Shown here: positions 34,113-43,019 of the stretch, one piece after another
Position numbering within the stretch: position 1 is the stretch's first letter
Layout of the letters: each line of letters starts with the position of its first letter
Assembly: GCA_035532035.1 (NCBI GenBank)
Contig: DATKRS010000033.1
Coordinates: 1-64,000 of the forward strand
DNA: 64,000 nt
Direction: 5' to 3'
From: Candidatus Dormiibacterota bacterium
Lineage (GTDB): Bacteria > Vulcanimicrobiota > Vulcanimicrobiia > Vulcanimicrobiales > Vulcanimicrobiaceae
Notes under the pieces: model-generated
Databases searched by the model: none
What the model was told of the DNA's origin: nothing
Seen by the model: only the letters and a program-made list of their open reading frames with translations
Made by a program: the position numbers and the translations under genes

Positions 34113-35063
34113 CTAGAAGTGCAGCAGCGTTCCGAGCAGGTAGAGGAAGCCGGAGAAGAAGCCCTCACCGATCATGCGGCCGTTGGCCTCCGGTACGAAG
34201 ATCTCGTCGCCGGGCTTCAGGACGACGTCGTAGCGCTCGTCGCCGCGCAGGAGCGCGGGGTAGAGATTGATTTGGTACGTTCCGACGGTTCCGTTGGGGA
34301 AGTGTCGCGTGAGCGCGATGCGGTTGAGATCGGAGTTCGCCTGCCGAGTGTCGCCTGCGGCGGCGATCGCGATGGAGAGACGATCTCCTTCGTGCACGAC
34401 GATCGCGCCTGGCTTGTCGACCGCGCCCAAAACGTGAACAGTGAACGTCATCGGACCCGGCACATACACGATCGCTCCCTGCTGCAATGGAACGTCGAGC
34501 GACGTGTCACCGCGCTGGAGCAAATTTTCGAGCGAGATCGTTGCGACGTCGCCACCGCCCGGCGTTGCGATGCGGGCGACGGGATAGACTCCCGTCTCGA
34601 CGTCCACGACGCCGCCTGCGGCAGCGATCGCGTCGAGAAGGCGTCCCTGAGAGCGCAGCTGGTATTTCCCCGGTGTCTTGACGTCGCCGAGTACCGTCAC
34701 CTCGAGGAGGCCCTCTTTGACGACCGATACGACGACTTGCGGCCGGCGCATGTACACGGCGAGGCGCCGCGCGATCGCGTGCGCCGCGCCCTGTGGCGAC
34801 ATGCCGCCGATCGCGAGCGTCCCGATCAGGGGAAGATCGATCGTTCCGTCGTCGAGCACGGTTACGTTTTGCGCGAGCGTGGGATCGTCGTCGATCGCAA
34901 TGGCGATCTGATCGCCGCCCTGGATGTGGTACGCGTTGGTCATCTCGAAGGGAGACGCGGCCTCACTGCCTTGATCCACCTGCGCGCACGCGCTCGCGGC
35001 GAACCCGAGCACGAACGACGGCAGAAGAAGCATGGCGATCGCAAACGTCCTCACGCGTTCCAT
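34113..35063 (-). CDS. Outer-membrane polysaccharide export protein (Wza family)
   Basis: 316 residues. The N-terminal signal segment ends FAASACAQ. The Poly_export domain follows from about residue 45 (YHIQGGDQIAIAIDDDP, DDGTIDLPLIGTLAIGG), then two SLBB-like repeats (VTVLGDVKTPGKYQL and VHVLGAVDKPGAIVV) and a C-terminal segment that could form the membrane-spanning helix of the channel. The cysteine at about 26 may be lipidated although the lipobox is imperfect. It sits nine bases upstream of the Wzc gene, forming the export pair. Its presence implies an outer membrane. Confidence 0.9.
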   Translation of the reverse strand: MERVRTFAIAMLLLPSFVLGFAASACAQVDQGSEAASPFEMTNAYHIQGGDQIAIAIDDDPTLAQNVTVLDDGTIDLPLIGTLAIGGMSPQGAAHAIARRLAVYMRRPQVVVSVVKEGLLEVTVLGDVKTPGKYQLRSQGRLLDAIAAAGGVVDVETGVYPVARIATPGGGDVATISLENLLQRGDTSLDVPLQQGAIVYVPGPMTFTVHVLGAVDKPGAIVVHEGDRLSIAIAAAGDTRQANSDLNRIALTRHFPNGTVGTYQINLYPALLRGDERYDVVLKPGDEIFVPEANGRMIGEGFFSGFLYLLGTLLHF

Positions 35064-35133
35064 GTTTCGACTCTAACCTCCGTACGTGCGCGTTGCAGAG
35101 TTCGCGTCTGCCCTATGGGACCGGGTCGAGCGG

Positions 35134-36615
35134 CTACCCTGAGAGATGAATTCGTGGCCGTGAGTCCCAAGCGGGTTGAGTCCTCGGACCCAGGCGGGTC
35201 ACGCCCATGCCGAGAGCGCTCACCAAGAGTGCCGCAAGTCCTAGCCAGGCAGGGAGTTTCGACGCCTCGGCATCGAGCCGCGGCGTCGCGTACCGTGGAT
35301 CGGAGCGCAGATACGCGCCCCAGTTCTCGCCGGCGAGGTTCGTCGCGGGAGCGCTCGTCTGCGACACGTGCGACGGCGCAGGCGGCACGAGCACCTGTTG
35401 CGCGGCGAGGGGGAGCGCAACGCAGATTGCGGCGAGCAAGAAGCCTCCGAGCGCATGCGTGAAATCGATAGTTTCGCCGAAAGGAACCGCGTCCACGAGC
35501 GCTCCTGTCGCACAGAGAAGCGCGAGGACGTCGAGAACCGGACGATGGCTCATCGCGAGAGTGAACGGCACGGCCGCGACGGCGGCGATGAGAAAGCGCC
35601 CCGCCCACGAGGCGAGCGGCGCCGCGCGTCCCACGAAGAGAAAGGCTGCGGGCAGGGCTGCGACGAGCTGAATTTCGTGGAGAAAGGCGCCGCCGAAGAG
35701 CGCTACTGCAGGCGGCACGTAGGCGATCGCCGCAGCGTCCAAGCGGCGAGCGCTGGCGTTTGCAGCGAAGATTCCGAACACCAGCATGAGGAGATACGAG
35801 AGCGTTCCGCCCAAAAGCGCGATTGAAGATGGAACGTGCACGAACGCCAGCAGGTGTGCAAGCGAGAACTGATCGCTGCTGATCAGCTCAGCGCGCGCTT
35901 GTGCCGGCAACGCCGTCGTAAGATAGGCGAGCGTACCGTGTGGCGAGAGCGCCAAAACGCTCAGCGCGGCGCAGGCCAAGCCGATTCCGGCAAGCCAGGC
36001 GCGCGTTCCCGGGCGCAGGATGAAGAGCGCGAGGGCGACGGGAAGCCCGAGGTGCGGCTCTATGGTCGCGGCAGCGGCGCAGACCGCGGCGAGCGAGTCG
36101 TCTCCGCGAAGGAGTGCCGCTCCGCACAATGCGATGAAGAGCGTCGCAAGCGGCGGGATCTGGCCGAAAACCACCGATCCCAGCACGGCGGAGATCAGGA
36201 GGGCCGAGGCGACCGCACCGCTCGGTAGCTGGGAGACGCGCCCCACGGTGATCGCTAACCACGCGCACGCTGCGAGGAGAACGCCGAACCAGAGCCAGGC
36301 CGCGATCCGGTACGGCAGCTCCGCGAGCAGCGCGAAGAGATCGAGGACGTAGGGCGGCAATGGCGCCGGCGTGACGTACTGCGCGGGGAGATCCGAGCCG
36401 TGCGGCAGCGCGTGCTCGCACGAGCGAAGCGGCTCGACGGCATATGGGTCCGCGTGCTGCAACAGCGCGCTCCCGGCGCAGTAGAAGGCGGGAAAGTCAT
36501 TGCCGGCGATCGGAACGCCGTTCGTTCGAACGATTCCGGCAGCGTGCCCACTGACGATGAAGATGCACGCAGCCCAAAGGATCGCCGACAGAATCGCGCG
36601 CCCGTTTCCGGTCAT
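35134..36615 (-). CDS. GT87/DUF2029-like polytopic membrane protein
   Basis: 493 residues with about ten to twelve membrane segments. The first extracytoplasmic loop contains GNDFPAFYCAGSALLQHADPY, the pattern seen in GT87 (DUF2029) polyprenyl-phosphate-mannose-dependent mannosyltransferases: an acidic residue after the first helix, then a D-Y/D-P motif. The last part (390-493) has a Pro/Ala linker and one more helix (LPAWLGLAALLVSALG). Likely adds a sugar to the polysaccharide or a lipid outside the inner membrane. Same strand as wza and wzc, 70 bases upstream. Confidence 0.7.
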   Translation of the reverse strand: MTGNGRAILSAILWAACIFIVSGHAAGIVRTNGVPIAGNDFPAFYCAGSALLQHADPYAVEPLRSCEHALPHGSDLPAQYVTPAPLPPYVLDLFALLAELPYRIAAWLWFGVLLAACAWLAITVGRVSQLPSGAVASALLISAVLGSVVFGQIPPLATLFIALCGAALLRGDDSLAAVCAAAATIEPHLGLPVALALFILRPGTRAWLAGIGLACAALSVLALSPHGTLAYLTTALPAQARAELISSDQFSLAHLLAFVHVPSSIALLGGTLSYLLMLVFGIFAANASARRLDAAAIAYVPPAVALFGGAFLHEIQLVAALPAAFLFVGRAAPLASWAGRFLIAAVAAVPFTLAMSHRPVLDVLALLCATGALVDAVPFGETIDFTHALGGFLLAAICVALPLAAQQVLVPPAPSHVSQTSAPATNLAGENWGAYLRSDPRYATPRLDAEASKLPAWLGLAALLVSALGMGVTRLGPRTQPAWDSRPRIHLSG

Positions 36616-36733
36616 GCAGGCATTGTAATCGGGGGCGTCCCGGCACCGCCACCGACCATTGACGGGCTGGAAACGGCCCCGAAGACCCTACCTCATGGAG
36701 GCTTCGGTCACGGTCGGCACGGACAGAGGACCG

Positions 36734-38377
36734 ATGTTCTTTGCGTCGCTGCGCGGGTATCGCGTTCCCTGGATACCAGGCGACCTGATCGCCGGGCTCT
36801 TACTGGCCGCAATCGCCATCCCCGAACAGATCGCGACGGCCCGGCTCGCGGGCATGCCTCCGGCGACGGGACTCTACGCGTTCGCGGCAGGCACCATAGC
36901 CTTCGTGATCTTCGGGAGGAACCGGTACTTGTCGGTCGGAGCCGACTCGACGATCGCGACGATCTTCGCCGTCACACTCGCGGCCATCGTCGCTCCCGGC
37001 TCACCGGAGTACGCGCTTCTGCTCGGGCTCATGGCCTTGCTCGTCGGCGGCATGCTCGTCGCGGTGGGCATCGCTCGAGCGGAGTGGATCTCGGATCTGC
37101 TCTCGATCCCGGTAACGGTCGGCTTTCTCGCGGGAATCGCCGTGCAGATCGTCGTCTCCCAGCTGCCCTCATTGCTCGGCGTCTCCGTCTCGCAGACCTC
37201 CGCACTGCCGCGCATCGCCGAGATTATCCGCGCGTTGCCACATACGAATCTCGATACGCTTGCGCTGGGAGCGCTCGTTCTTGCGATCATCTTCGGATCG
37301 AAGATCGCCAGCCGGAAGCTCCCCGGCGCTCTCTTCGCACTCGCCGCGTCGGCGGCGGCGGTAGCGCTGCTGCATTTGCAAGACCGGGTTGCAGTGGTCG
37401 GTGCGCTGCATGTGGGCCTGCCGCAGCTGCGCCTGCCGTTTCCGCACGACGTGCACGCCGAGTCGATCCTTCCGGTGGCGGCGGTCGTCGCCGTCGTGTG
37501 CGTGCTGCAAACCGTCACGACGCTTCGCACGTTCCGCTCGCACAAGGGGATCGTTGACGTGAGCTCCGACGTCGCGGCTACGGGCGTCGGCTCGCTCCTC
37601 GCCGGGATCGTCGGAGCCTTTCCGGTCGACGCGAGCCCGCCCAGAACGGCGATCGTGGCCTCGGCCGGGGCTCGTTCTCAGCTCGCGGGCATCATTGCGT
37701 TGCTTGGGGTTGCGCTCTTCGCGTTGCTCGGCGGGGGCGTCGCCGGTTTCGTCCCGCAGGCAGCGCTCGCCGGAACGCTCATCTACATCGCGTGGGAGAT
37801 CTTTCGCGTCGACGAGATGCGACGGATCGCGCGCGAGAGCCACCTCGAGATCGTGCTCGTCGTGCTGAGCGCCGTGCTCGTCGTCGCTCTGCGCATCAAT
37901 GTCGGAATGATGCTCAGCATCTTGCTCTCGCTGTTCTACGGCGTCTACGTCATGCTGCGTCCACCCTGCGTCGAACTCGTGCACGTGCCGGGCACGACCA
38001 TCTGGTGGCCGCCCAAGGAGGCAGAAGCGGGAAGGCGCGAGCGCGGGATCGTCGTCTTCTCACCTGCGGCGCCGCTCTACTTTATGAACGTTCGCTACGT
38101 CTGCCAGCGTCTCGTCGCTGCGGTCTCGGGCGCCTCCGAGGCCGTCGACGTCGTGATCGTCGAAGGGAGCGGCGTGAGCGATATCGACTACACTGGCGCG
38201 CACGTCTTCAGGTCGGCGTTGCGAAGGCTGCAGGAGCGCGGCATGCGCGTCGCATTTGCGCGCTTCTCCGACGAGCGGGCCGTCGCCGCTGCGCGCCGGG
38301 CCGGCATCGTCGCGCTCATCGGCGAGGATCGCATCTTCAAGTCGGTGCAAGAGGCCGTCGAAGCACTCGTTCCATGA
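36734..38377 (+). CDS. SulP family anion transporter with C-terminal STAS domain
   Basis: 547 residues from ATG 36734, which has a good AGAGGA just upstream; an ATG at 36695 is possible. Ten to twelve membrane helices (for example LIAGLLLAAIAIPEQIATA with the SulP consensus, then GFLAGIAVQIVVSQLPSLLG) followed by a cytoplasmic STAS domain (about 430-545: VDVVIVEGSGVSDIDYTGAHV). It moves sulfate, bicarbonate or another anion; substrate unknown. Coupled by ATGA to the transporter gene that follows. Confidence 0.88.
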   Translation: MFFASLRGYRVPWIPGDLIAGLLLAAIAIPEQIATARLAGMPPATGLYAFAAGTIAFVIFGRNRYLSVGADSTIATIFAVTLAAIVAPGSPEYALLLGLMALLVGGMLVAVGIARAEWISDLLSIPVTVGFLAGIAVQIVVSQLPSLLGVSVSQTSALPRIAEIIRALPHTNLDTLALGALVLAIIFGSKIASRKLPGALFALAASAAAVALLHLQDRVAVVGALHVGLPQLRLPFPHDVHAESILPVAAVVAVVCVLQTVTTLRTFRSHKGIVDVSSDVAATGVGSLLAGIVGAFPVDASPPRTAIVASAGARSQLAGIIALLGVALFALLGGGVAGFVPQAALAGTLIYIAWEIFRVDEMRRIARESHLEIVLVVLSAVLVVALRINVGMMLSILLSLFYGVYVMLRPPCVELVHVPGTTIWWPPKEAEAGRRERGIVVFSPAAPLYFMNVRYVCQRLVAAVSGASEAVDVVIVEGSGVSDIDYTGAHVFRSALRRLQERGMRVAFARFSDERAVAAARRAGIVALIGEDRIFKSVQEAVEALVP

Positions 38378-39582
38378 TCGTCGCGATCGTCGCCGTTCTG
38401 GCGATGCTCTTGGCAGGTCTACGTCCCAGGGGCACGCGCGAGTGGATGTGGGCTGCATTGGGTGCCGCAATGCTCCTGATTGCGGGCCGCGAGCCGGTCG
38501 TGGCGGCAGCGCGCGCCGTCGCCGAGCAATGGAACGTCTTGCTCTTCATTCTGGGTTTGATGGTGCTTTCGGCGGCTGCGGAGGAGAGCGGTGCCTTTGC
38601 GCTGGTCGCAGAGTACGCCGTGCAGCGAGCGGGCGGTTCGCAACGCCGGCTGTTCGTGTTGCTGTTTCTCGCTGGAGCGGCGCTGACGATGCTCCTCTCG
38701 AACGACGCAACCGCCATCGTCTTCACGCCGATCGTCTATCGCGCGGTGGCGAGTCGAGGAGCAGACGCCCTTGCATTTCTCTTCGGCTGCACGTTCGTGG
38801 CGGATACCGCGTCCTTCGGCCTGCCGTTTGCAAACCCGGCAAACGTCATCATCCTGCCGCGCCCGGACATCATCCAGTATCTCATCCATTTGGGACCTCC
38901 GGAGCTGTTCGCAGTTGCGATAAATCTCGCGCTGTTCGTCGCGCTCTTTCACCGTCGGCTCCGCGGGCGATACGACGTTGGGGTAGCGCCGCGGCCTGAA
39001 CCGGCGGCCGTGCGGACGCTCGTCGTGGCCTGCTGCATCGTCGCTGGTTACCTCGCAGCCCTGGCATTTGATGTGCCGCTCGGACCCGTCGCATTGCTCG
39101 GCGGACTCGTCGCGCTTGGCGCCGCACGAGTCCGGCCGTCCGTTGCGGCAAAGCACGTGAGCTGGAGCACGTTCGTGTTGTTAGCTGCACTCTTCGTGTT
39201 GCTCGACGCGCTCGACCGCGCCGGTTTCACGGCATTGGCTCTACACGCGCTGGACGCCGTCACGCGATACGGCACGCTTGCATCCACGGCCGCTGCCGCC
39301 GTGGGAGCCGCGCTGCTCGCAAACGTCGTCAACAATCTGCCCGTCGCCGTCGCATCCGCACATATGACGGCCCAGGCTCCCCATCTCGCGTATCCATTGA
39401 TCGCCGGAACCGATCTGGGACCGAACCTCACGACGACCGGCTCTCTCGCGACCATTCTGTGGATGGCGGCGTTGAGGAAACGGGGCGTCTGCGTCAGCCC
39501 GCTCGAATACTTGCGCTTAGGTGCGATCGTCGTGCCGCCGATGCTGGCAGTGACGATTCTCTGGCTTTGGCTTGCCCGATGA
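38374..39582 (+). CDS. ArsB/NhaD-like (ion transporter superfamily) membrane protein
   Basis: 402 residues and about ten membrane helices. It contains LSNDATAIVFTPIVYRA and GTDLGPNLTTTGSLATILW, the paired signature of the ArsB/NhaD/Na+-dicarboxylate ion-transporter superfamily. It may export arsenite or exchange sodium/protons. There is no ArsA, ArsR or ArsC nearby, so an arsenic role is not supported by context. The start overlaps the SulP stop by four bases; the two transporters are likely co-produced. Confidence 0.8.
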   Translation: MIVAIVAVLAMLLAGLRPRGTREWMWAALGAAMLLIAGREPVVAAARAVAEQWNVLLFILGLMVLSAAAEESGAFALVAEYAVQRAGGSQRRLFVLLFLAGAALTMLLSNDATAIVFTPIVYRAVASRGADALAFLFGCTFVADTASFGLPFANPANVIILPRPDIIQYLIHLGPPELFAVAINLALFVALFHRRLRGRYDVGVAPRPEPAAVRTLVVACCIVAGYLAALAFDVPLGPVALLGGLVALGAARVRPSVAAKHVSWSTFVLLAALFVLLDALDRAGFTALALHALDAVTRYGTLASTAAAAVGAALLANVVNNLPVAVASAHMTAQAPHLAYPLIAGTDLGPNLTTTGSLATILWMAALRKRGVCVSPLEYLRLGAIVVPPMLAVTILWLWLAR

Positions 39583-39601
39583 AAGAAGAAGAGGTGCAGC
39601 T

Positions 39602-40060
39602 TTGAAGGCAGCGGTTTGCTTCGACGGGATTGACGATGCCGCTCTGGCGGAAGCCGTCTCCCCGGCCGTACGCGCCTTCGACAACGTCGAAGCGTGGTGC
39701 GCGTACGCGGATGCGGCGCAGCAGCTGCTCGACCGCATCGTCGAACGCCACCACGGTCCGCCGCAGCCGCCTCATCGGCGCCATGGACCGAGCCTAGACG
39801 AGGAGCAGGCGCAGGGCGTAGCCGCCCGCGCGATCGCCCTGCTGGCTCGTCACGGTATCTCTGCGGCGGCACGAATCATCAAGGGCGAGAACCCGGAACG
39901 TGCGTTAGCCGAGGCGAGCGCGCAGGATGTCGTTCTCGTTTTGGCCGCGGGACACCGTGGCGGCATCGGACCGCGATCCGTCGGTCACGTCGCGCGCTTC
40001 GTCGTGGATCACGCACGCGGCCCGGTGCTGGTCATGCGTCTCTACGAGCCTGCAGGCTAG
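39602..40060 (+). CDS. Universal stress protein (UspA-like), divergent
   Basis: 152 residues, TTG start at 39602 preceded by GAGGTG. The C-terminal half has the Usp pattern DVVLVLAAGHRGGIGPRSVGHVARFVVDHARGPVLVM (read as two parts: G-H-R-G-G near residue 122 and S-V-G-H-V-A-R-F-V near 131), close to the ATP-binding G-2x-G-9x-G(S/T) form. The N-terminal strand is AAVCFDG. It lies 19 bases after the transporter gene and may be a stress or nucleotide sensor linked to it. Confidence 0.7.
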   Translation: MKAAVCFDGIDDAALAEAVSPAVRAFDNVEAWCAYADAAQQLLDRIVERHHGPPQPPHRRHGPSLDEEQAQGVAARAIALLARHGISAAARIIKGENPERALAEASAQDVVLVLAAGHRGGIGPRSVGHVARFVVDHARGPVLVMRLYEPAG

Positions 40061-40087
40061 CGGAGCCGAGAGGAAGACGCGCCAGCC

Positions 40088-40117
40088 TTGCCTCCTGGCG
40101 CTCTTCAGCTGTATAAT
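40088..40117 (+). promoter_or_regulatory. Sigma-70-type promoter for the recombinase gene
   Basis: TTGCCT (40088-40093), an 18-base spacer and a consensus TATAAT (40112-40117), about 40 bases before the TTG start at 40155. The -35 sits inside an inverted repeat, CGCCAG-nine bases-CTGGCG (40080-40100), that could end transcription from the stress-protein gene or bind a regulator. It is the best canonical promoter I see in the window. Confidence 0.6.
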
Positions 40118-40154
40118 CACAAACAGTTATTTGCGATAATACAAGGAGAAGGCT

Positions 40155-41093
40155 TTGCCACGATCGCAAGCGGCCCGACGCCACGATGCCACCGTCCTGA
40201 CGGGCTTTCGCGAGTACCTGCTCCTCGAGAAGCGCCGCGCGGAGCGCACCGTGCGCGAGTACGAATCGGATCTGGATCTGTTCGCGCGGTTCGTCGCGCC
40301 TCGGACGCCCGTCGAGCAGACCTTGGTGGCCGCCACGGTCTCGAACGTGCGCCAGTTCCTCATGGACATGACGCGGCGCGGCCTGAGCGCCGCCGCCGTG
40401 CGGCGACGGATTGCGGCGCTCGGCGCGTTCTTTCGGTATGCGAAGCGCGAAGGATTGCGGCAGGACAATCCGGCGGCGGACGTGGGCAACATCAAGCTGC
40501 CGCGTCGCCTTCCCAAGGCCATCTCAGTCAAGGACGCCGAACGCCTCCTGGCCACCAAGCCAGCGGCGGGAACCTCGGAGTTCCAGCGGCTGCGAGACGG
40601 CGCCATACTCGAGCTTTTCTACGCTTCAGGTATCCGCCGGGCGGAGCTGGTCGGCATCGATCTGGCCGACGTCGACTTCGATCGGCGAACGATCCGCGTC
40701 GTCGGCAAGGGAAACAAGGAGCGCTATGTGTTTTTCAACGACGCGGCTGCAGATGCGCTAAGACGTTACCTGGCGGTGCGACCGCCTGGAGGCGACGGCG
40801 CGCTCTTCGTCAGCCGCCGGCGAAGCCGCCTCAGCTACCCGCAGGTCGGAAACGTCTTTCGTCTCTTCGTGCGATTGAGCGGCTTGGAAGGGAAAATCAC
40901 GCCTCACACGCTACGGCATTCCTTTGCGACGCATCTGCATCAGCGTGGCGTCGACATCATGACGATCAAGGAACTTCTGGGACACGACAGCGTGGCGACG
41001 ACGCAGATCTATGCGAAGGTTACCCTCGAGCACATGCGTCAGGCGTACGAGGAGGCCCATCCCCGCAGCAGGCCAAAGCGTTCGCCGCGATGA
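40155..41093 (+). CDS. Tyrosine recombinase, XerC/XerD type
   Basis: 312 residues, TTG start with AAGGAGAAGG upstream. The N-terminal SAM-like core-binding domain (about 15-105) precedes the catalytic domain with all active residues: Arg161 (GIRRAEL), Lys185 (GKGNKER), His251 and Arg254 (HTLRHS), His277 (LGHDSV) and Tyr286 (TTQIYAKV). Length and order fit the chromosomal XerC/XerD resolvases that act at dif. No integron, phage or transposon genes surround it, so a housekeeping role is likely. Its stop overlaps the downstream lipoprotein start by four bases. Confidence 0.9.
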   Translation: MPRSQAARRHDATVLTGFREYLLLEKRRAERTVREYESDLDLFARFVAPRTPVEQTLVAATVSNVRQFLMDMTRRGLSAAAVRRRIAALGAFFRYAKREGLRQDNPAADVGNIKLPRRLPKAISVKDAERLLATKPAAGTSEFQRLRDGAILELFYASGIRRAELVGIDLADVDFDRRTIRVVGKGNKERYVFFNDAAADALRRYLAVRPPGGDGALFVSRRRSRLSYPQVGNVFRLFVRLSGLEGKITPHTLRHSFATHLHQRGVDIMTIKELLGHDSVATTQIYAKVTLEHMRQAYEEAHPRSRPKRSPR

Positions 41094-41812
41094 CGCCGCG
41101 CCTTCTTCTTCCGCTCGCGCTTTTCGCGGCGCTTACGGCGGGTTGCGCCTCGCAACGTGCCTACGCGACGAGCCTCGGCAGTTTAAAACCGCACAAGCGT
41201 ATGATCGTGCGCATCGCGCGCGGCACCGTCAGTGCGTACGCTCCGCGCATCGGCGAGCCGAGCGATCGATTCACGGTGGAGGCGTTTGCGCGCGGATCTT
41301 CGATGCCGGCGGCACCGGAGATCCGTCCCATCGCCAACGGCATCGAAGTCCTCGCACCCGCACTTGGATCGCTGATCGTGCGCGTGCCCAAAGGCGTCGA
41401 CCTCGAGGTCGTCTCGGGCGGCGGCGACGTGAACGTCACAGACATCTCGGGCAGCGCTCGAGTCTCGCTCGTCTCCGGCACGGCGACGATGATGCTTCCC
41501 GCTTACGGAGAAGCCTCCGTGGCCCGCGCCGGAAGCGTCGACGTGAAGATCGGGGCGCAGTCCTGGCCGGGGACGCTGCGTTTCGTCAATGCCGGCGGCG
41601 ACATCGATCTCTCGATCGAGGAGAATGCTGCATTTCGGGTCCATCTCCACACCGACGACGGGACCATCTTCACGGACTTCAATTTGCGCGGCACCTCGAG
41701 CGGGCGGAGCGAGACGATCGACGGCTCGGTCAACGGCGGTGCGGCGAGCGGAATCGACGTCGAATGCCGGCGCGGCGCAATTCGGCTCTTGCGCCTAGCA
41801 CCGCAGATCTAG
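41090..41812 (+). CDS. Lipoprotein with DUF4097-like beta-solenoid
   Basis: 240 residues. The signal peptide RLLLPLALFAALTAGC has a perfect lipobox (LTAGC). The rest is beta-rich with repeated short strands (GLSIVRVPKG-like, VVSGGGDVNVTDISGSARV, VNAGGDIDLSIEENAAF, VDVECRRGAIRL), the layout of putative-adhesin DUF4097 proteins. Function unknown. The TAG stop lies in the left CTAG copy flanking the 276-bp element. The ATG overlaps the recombinase stop, which is an odd pairing of gene functions. Confidence 0.75.
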   Translation: MTPRLLLPLALFAALTAGCASQRAYATSLGSLKPHKRMIVRIARGTVSAYAPRIGEPSDRFTVEAFARGSSMPAAPEIRPIANGIEVLAPALGSLIVRVPKGVDLEVVSGGGDVNVTDISGSARVSLVSGTATMMLPAYGEASVARAGSVDVKIGAQSWPGTLRFVNAGGDIDLSIEENAAFRVHLHTDDGTIFTDFNLRGTSSGRSETIDGSVNGGAASGIDVECRRGAIRLLRLAPQI

Positions 41813-42088
41813 GGAGCCTCTGATTAATGCGCTGCACCGAGCGCAACGAGCATTTTCGTCGCAGGTCGAGAAGCGAGGAGGGAGCATACTGCACGGCGTC
41901 TGTGACCGACGCAGCGACGACGAGATGCGGCGAAAATGCCGTTGCCCTGCGGGTTTGCGCTCCGAGGGCTCGTCTGCGTTGTCGCCTGCGCGGTCACAGA
42001 GCACCCTGGGTATGCTCCCTTGCAGTCTCCTCGCATCCAAACCCTCGGAGCGTCAAACGATCGGTGCATGGGATTAATCGGAGGCTCC
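41813..42088. mobile_element. 276-bp MITE-like element with terminal inverted repeats and CTAG target duplication
   Basis: The left end GGAGCCTCTGATTAAT (from 41813) mirrors the right end (to 42088) as GGAGCCTCCGATTAAT on the other strand. Matching continues imperfectly inwards (GCACCG at both sides, then GGGAGCATAC and CTGTGACCG with their complements), so the whole element could fold into one long hairpin. CTAG directly flanks both ends (41809-41812 and 42089-42092). There is no transposase; open frames inside are short and have no homology I recognise. It sits exactly between two convergent stop codons and may act as a bidirectional terminator. Confidence 0.75.
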
Positions 42089-43003
42089 CTAGGTCGCGAG
42101 CAATGCCTGCTTCGCCTTCACGAGCCGCACCATGGCGTCGTTATATGGCGTCGGCACGCCGACGCGCCGCCCAAAGGCGACCACCGCGCCGTTGATGTGA
42201 TCGATCTCGCTTGGGTGTCCGGAGGCGAGGTCGAAGGCCATCGAGCTGCGCGCGTCTGCGCCCACTGCGATGACGTCCGTGACGTATTGCCAAGGGTTGA
42301 CGAACGGAAGGTTGATCTTCAGCGCCGTCGCCACGGCTGCGGCCTCTTCCGCAAGCGCCTCCGCGAGACGAGCGGCATTCGCATCCTTGGGGATCACGCC
42401 CGCGTCGCAATCGAGGATCGCCGAGAGCGCGTTGATCGCACAGTTCGCGACGAGCTTTCCCCACAGATGCGGACGAATGTCGTACACGACGGCCGCCTGC
42501 AATCCGCTCGCGGTCAACACGTGAGCGACCGTGCGCGACGCCGACGGCGACGCCGATCCGACGATCGTGTTGCCGCGCCCGGAAGTGTGCACGCGCCCGG
42601 GTGCGGTCGTCACAGCCGACTCGGTCGTGATGCCGAGAATCACCGGTACCGCGCCGCCGAGCGCGGTGCGGATTGCGTCCTCGTTGCCGACGCCGTTCTG
42701 CAGGGAGACGATCGGCGTTACGGGGTCGAGCTCTCCGGCGAAGGGCCGCAGGGCGCGTAGCGTGTCGACGGCCTTCACGAAGAGGAACAATATCTGCGAC
42801 CCGTAGAGTTCTGCGGCGCGCCGGGCGACGCTCACGCGGCGCGACGCCTGGTCGTTGACCGCGAGCCCCTTCTGCTCGATCGTCGCGATCGTTACGCCGT
42901 TCGCATCGAGCATCGTGACGTCGCATGTCTGCGCTAGGTGAAAGCCGAAAAGCGTGCCCATCGCACCCGCGCCGACGATCCCGACCTTGGGGCGCTGCTG
43001 CAT
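42089..43003 (-). CDS. panE: 2-dehydropantoate 2-reductase (ketopantoate reductase)
   Basis: 304 residues. N-terminal NADPH site VGIVGAGAMGTLFGFHLA, then LFLFVKAVDT and VSLQNGVGNEDA, and the C-terminal catalytic region with a lysine in HLWGKLVANCAINALSAI and a glutamate in HPSEIDHINGAVV. It reduces ketopantoate to pantoate for coenzyme A. Last gene of the glmS-mla run, 16 bases after the MCE gene. Its TAG stop lies in the right CTAG of the mobile element. Paralogues act on other 2-keto acids, so the exact substrate is slightly open. Confidence 0.88.
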   Translation of the reverse strand: MQQRPKVGIVGAGAMGTLFGFHLAQTCDVTMLDANGVTIATIEQKGLAVNDQASRRVSVARRAAELYGSQILFLFVKAVDTLRALRPFAGELDPVTPIVSLQNGVGNEDAIRTALGGAVPVILGITTESAVTTAPGRVHTSGRGNTIVGSASPSASRTVAHVLTASGLQAAVVYDIRPHLWGKLVANCAINALSAILDCDAGVIPKDANAARLAEALAEEAAAVATALKINLPFVNPWQYVTDVIAVGADARSSMAFDLASGHPSEIDHINGAVVAFGRRVGVPTPYNDAMVRLVKAKQALLAT

Positions 43004-43019
43004 CTTCTTCTACTACCGA

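Noticed and set aside
41824-42069. 81-residue minus-strand open frame (and a plus-strand frame) inside the mobile element
   Set aside because: They lie wholly or mainly within the inverted-repeat element, have no ribosome-binding site and no transposase features; most likely spurious.
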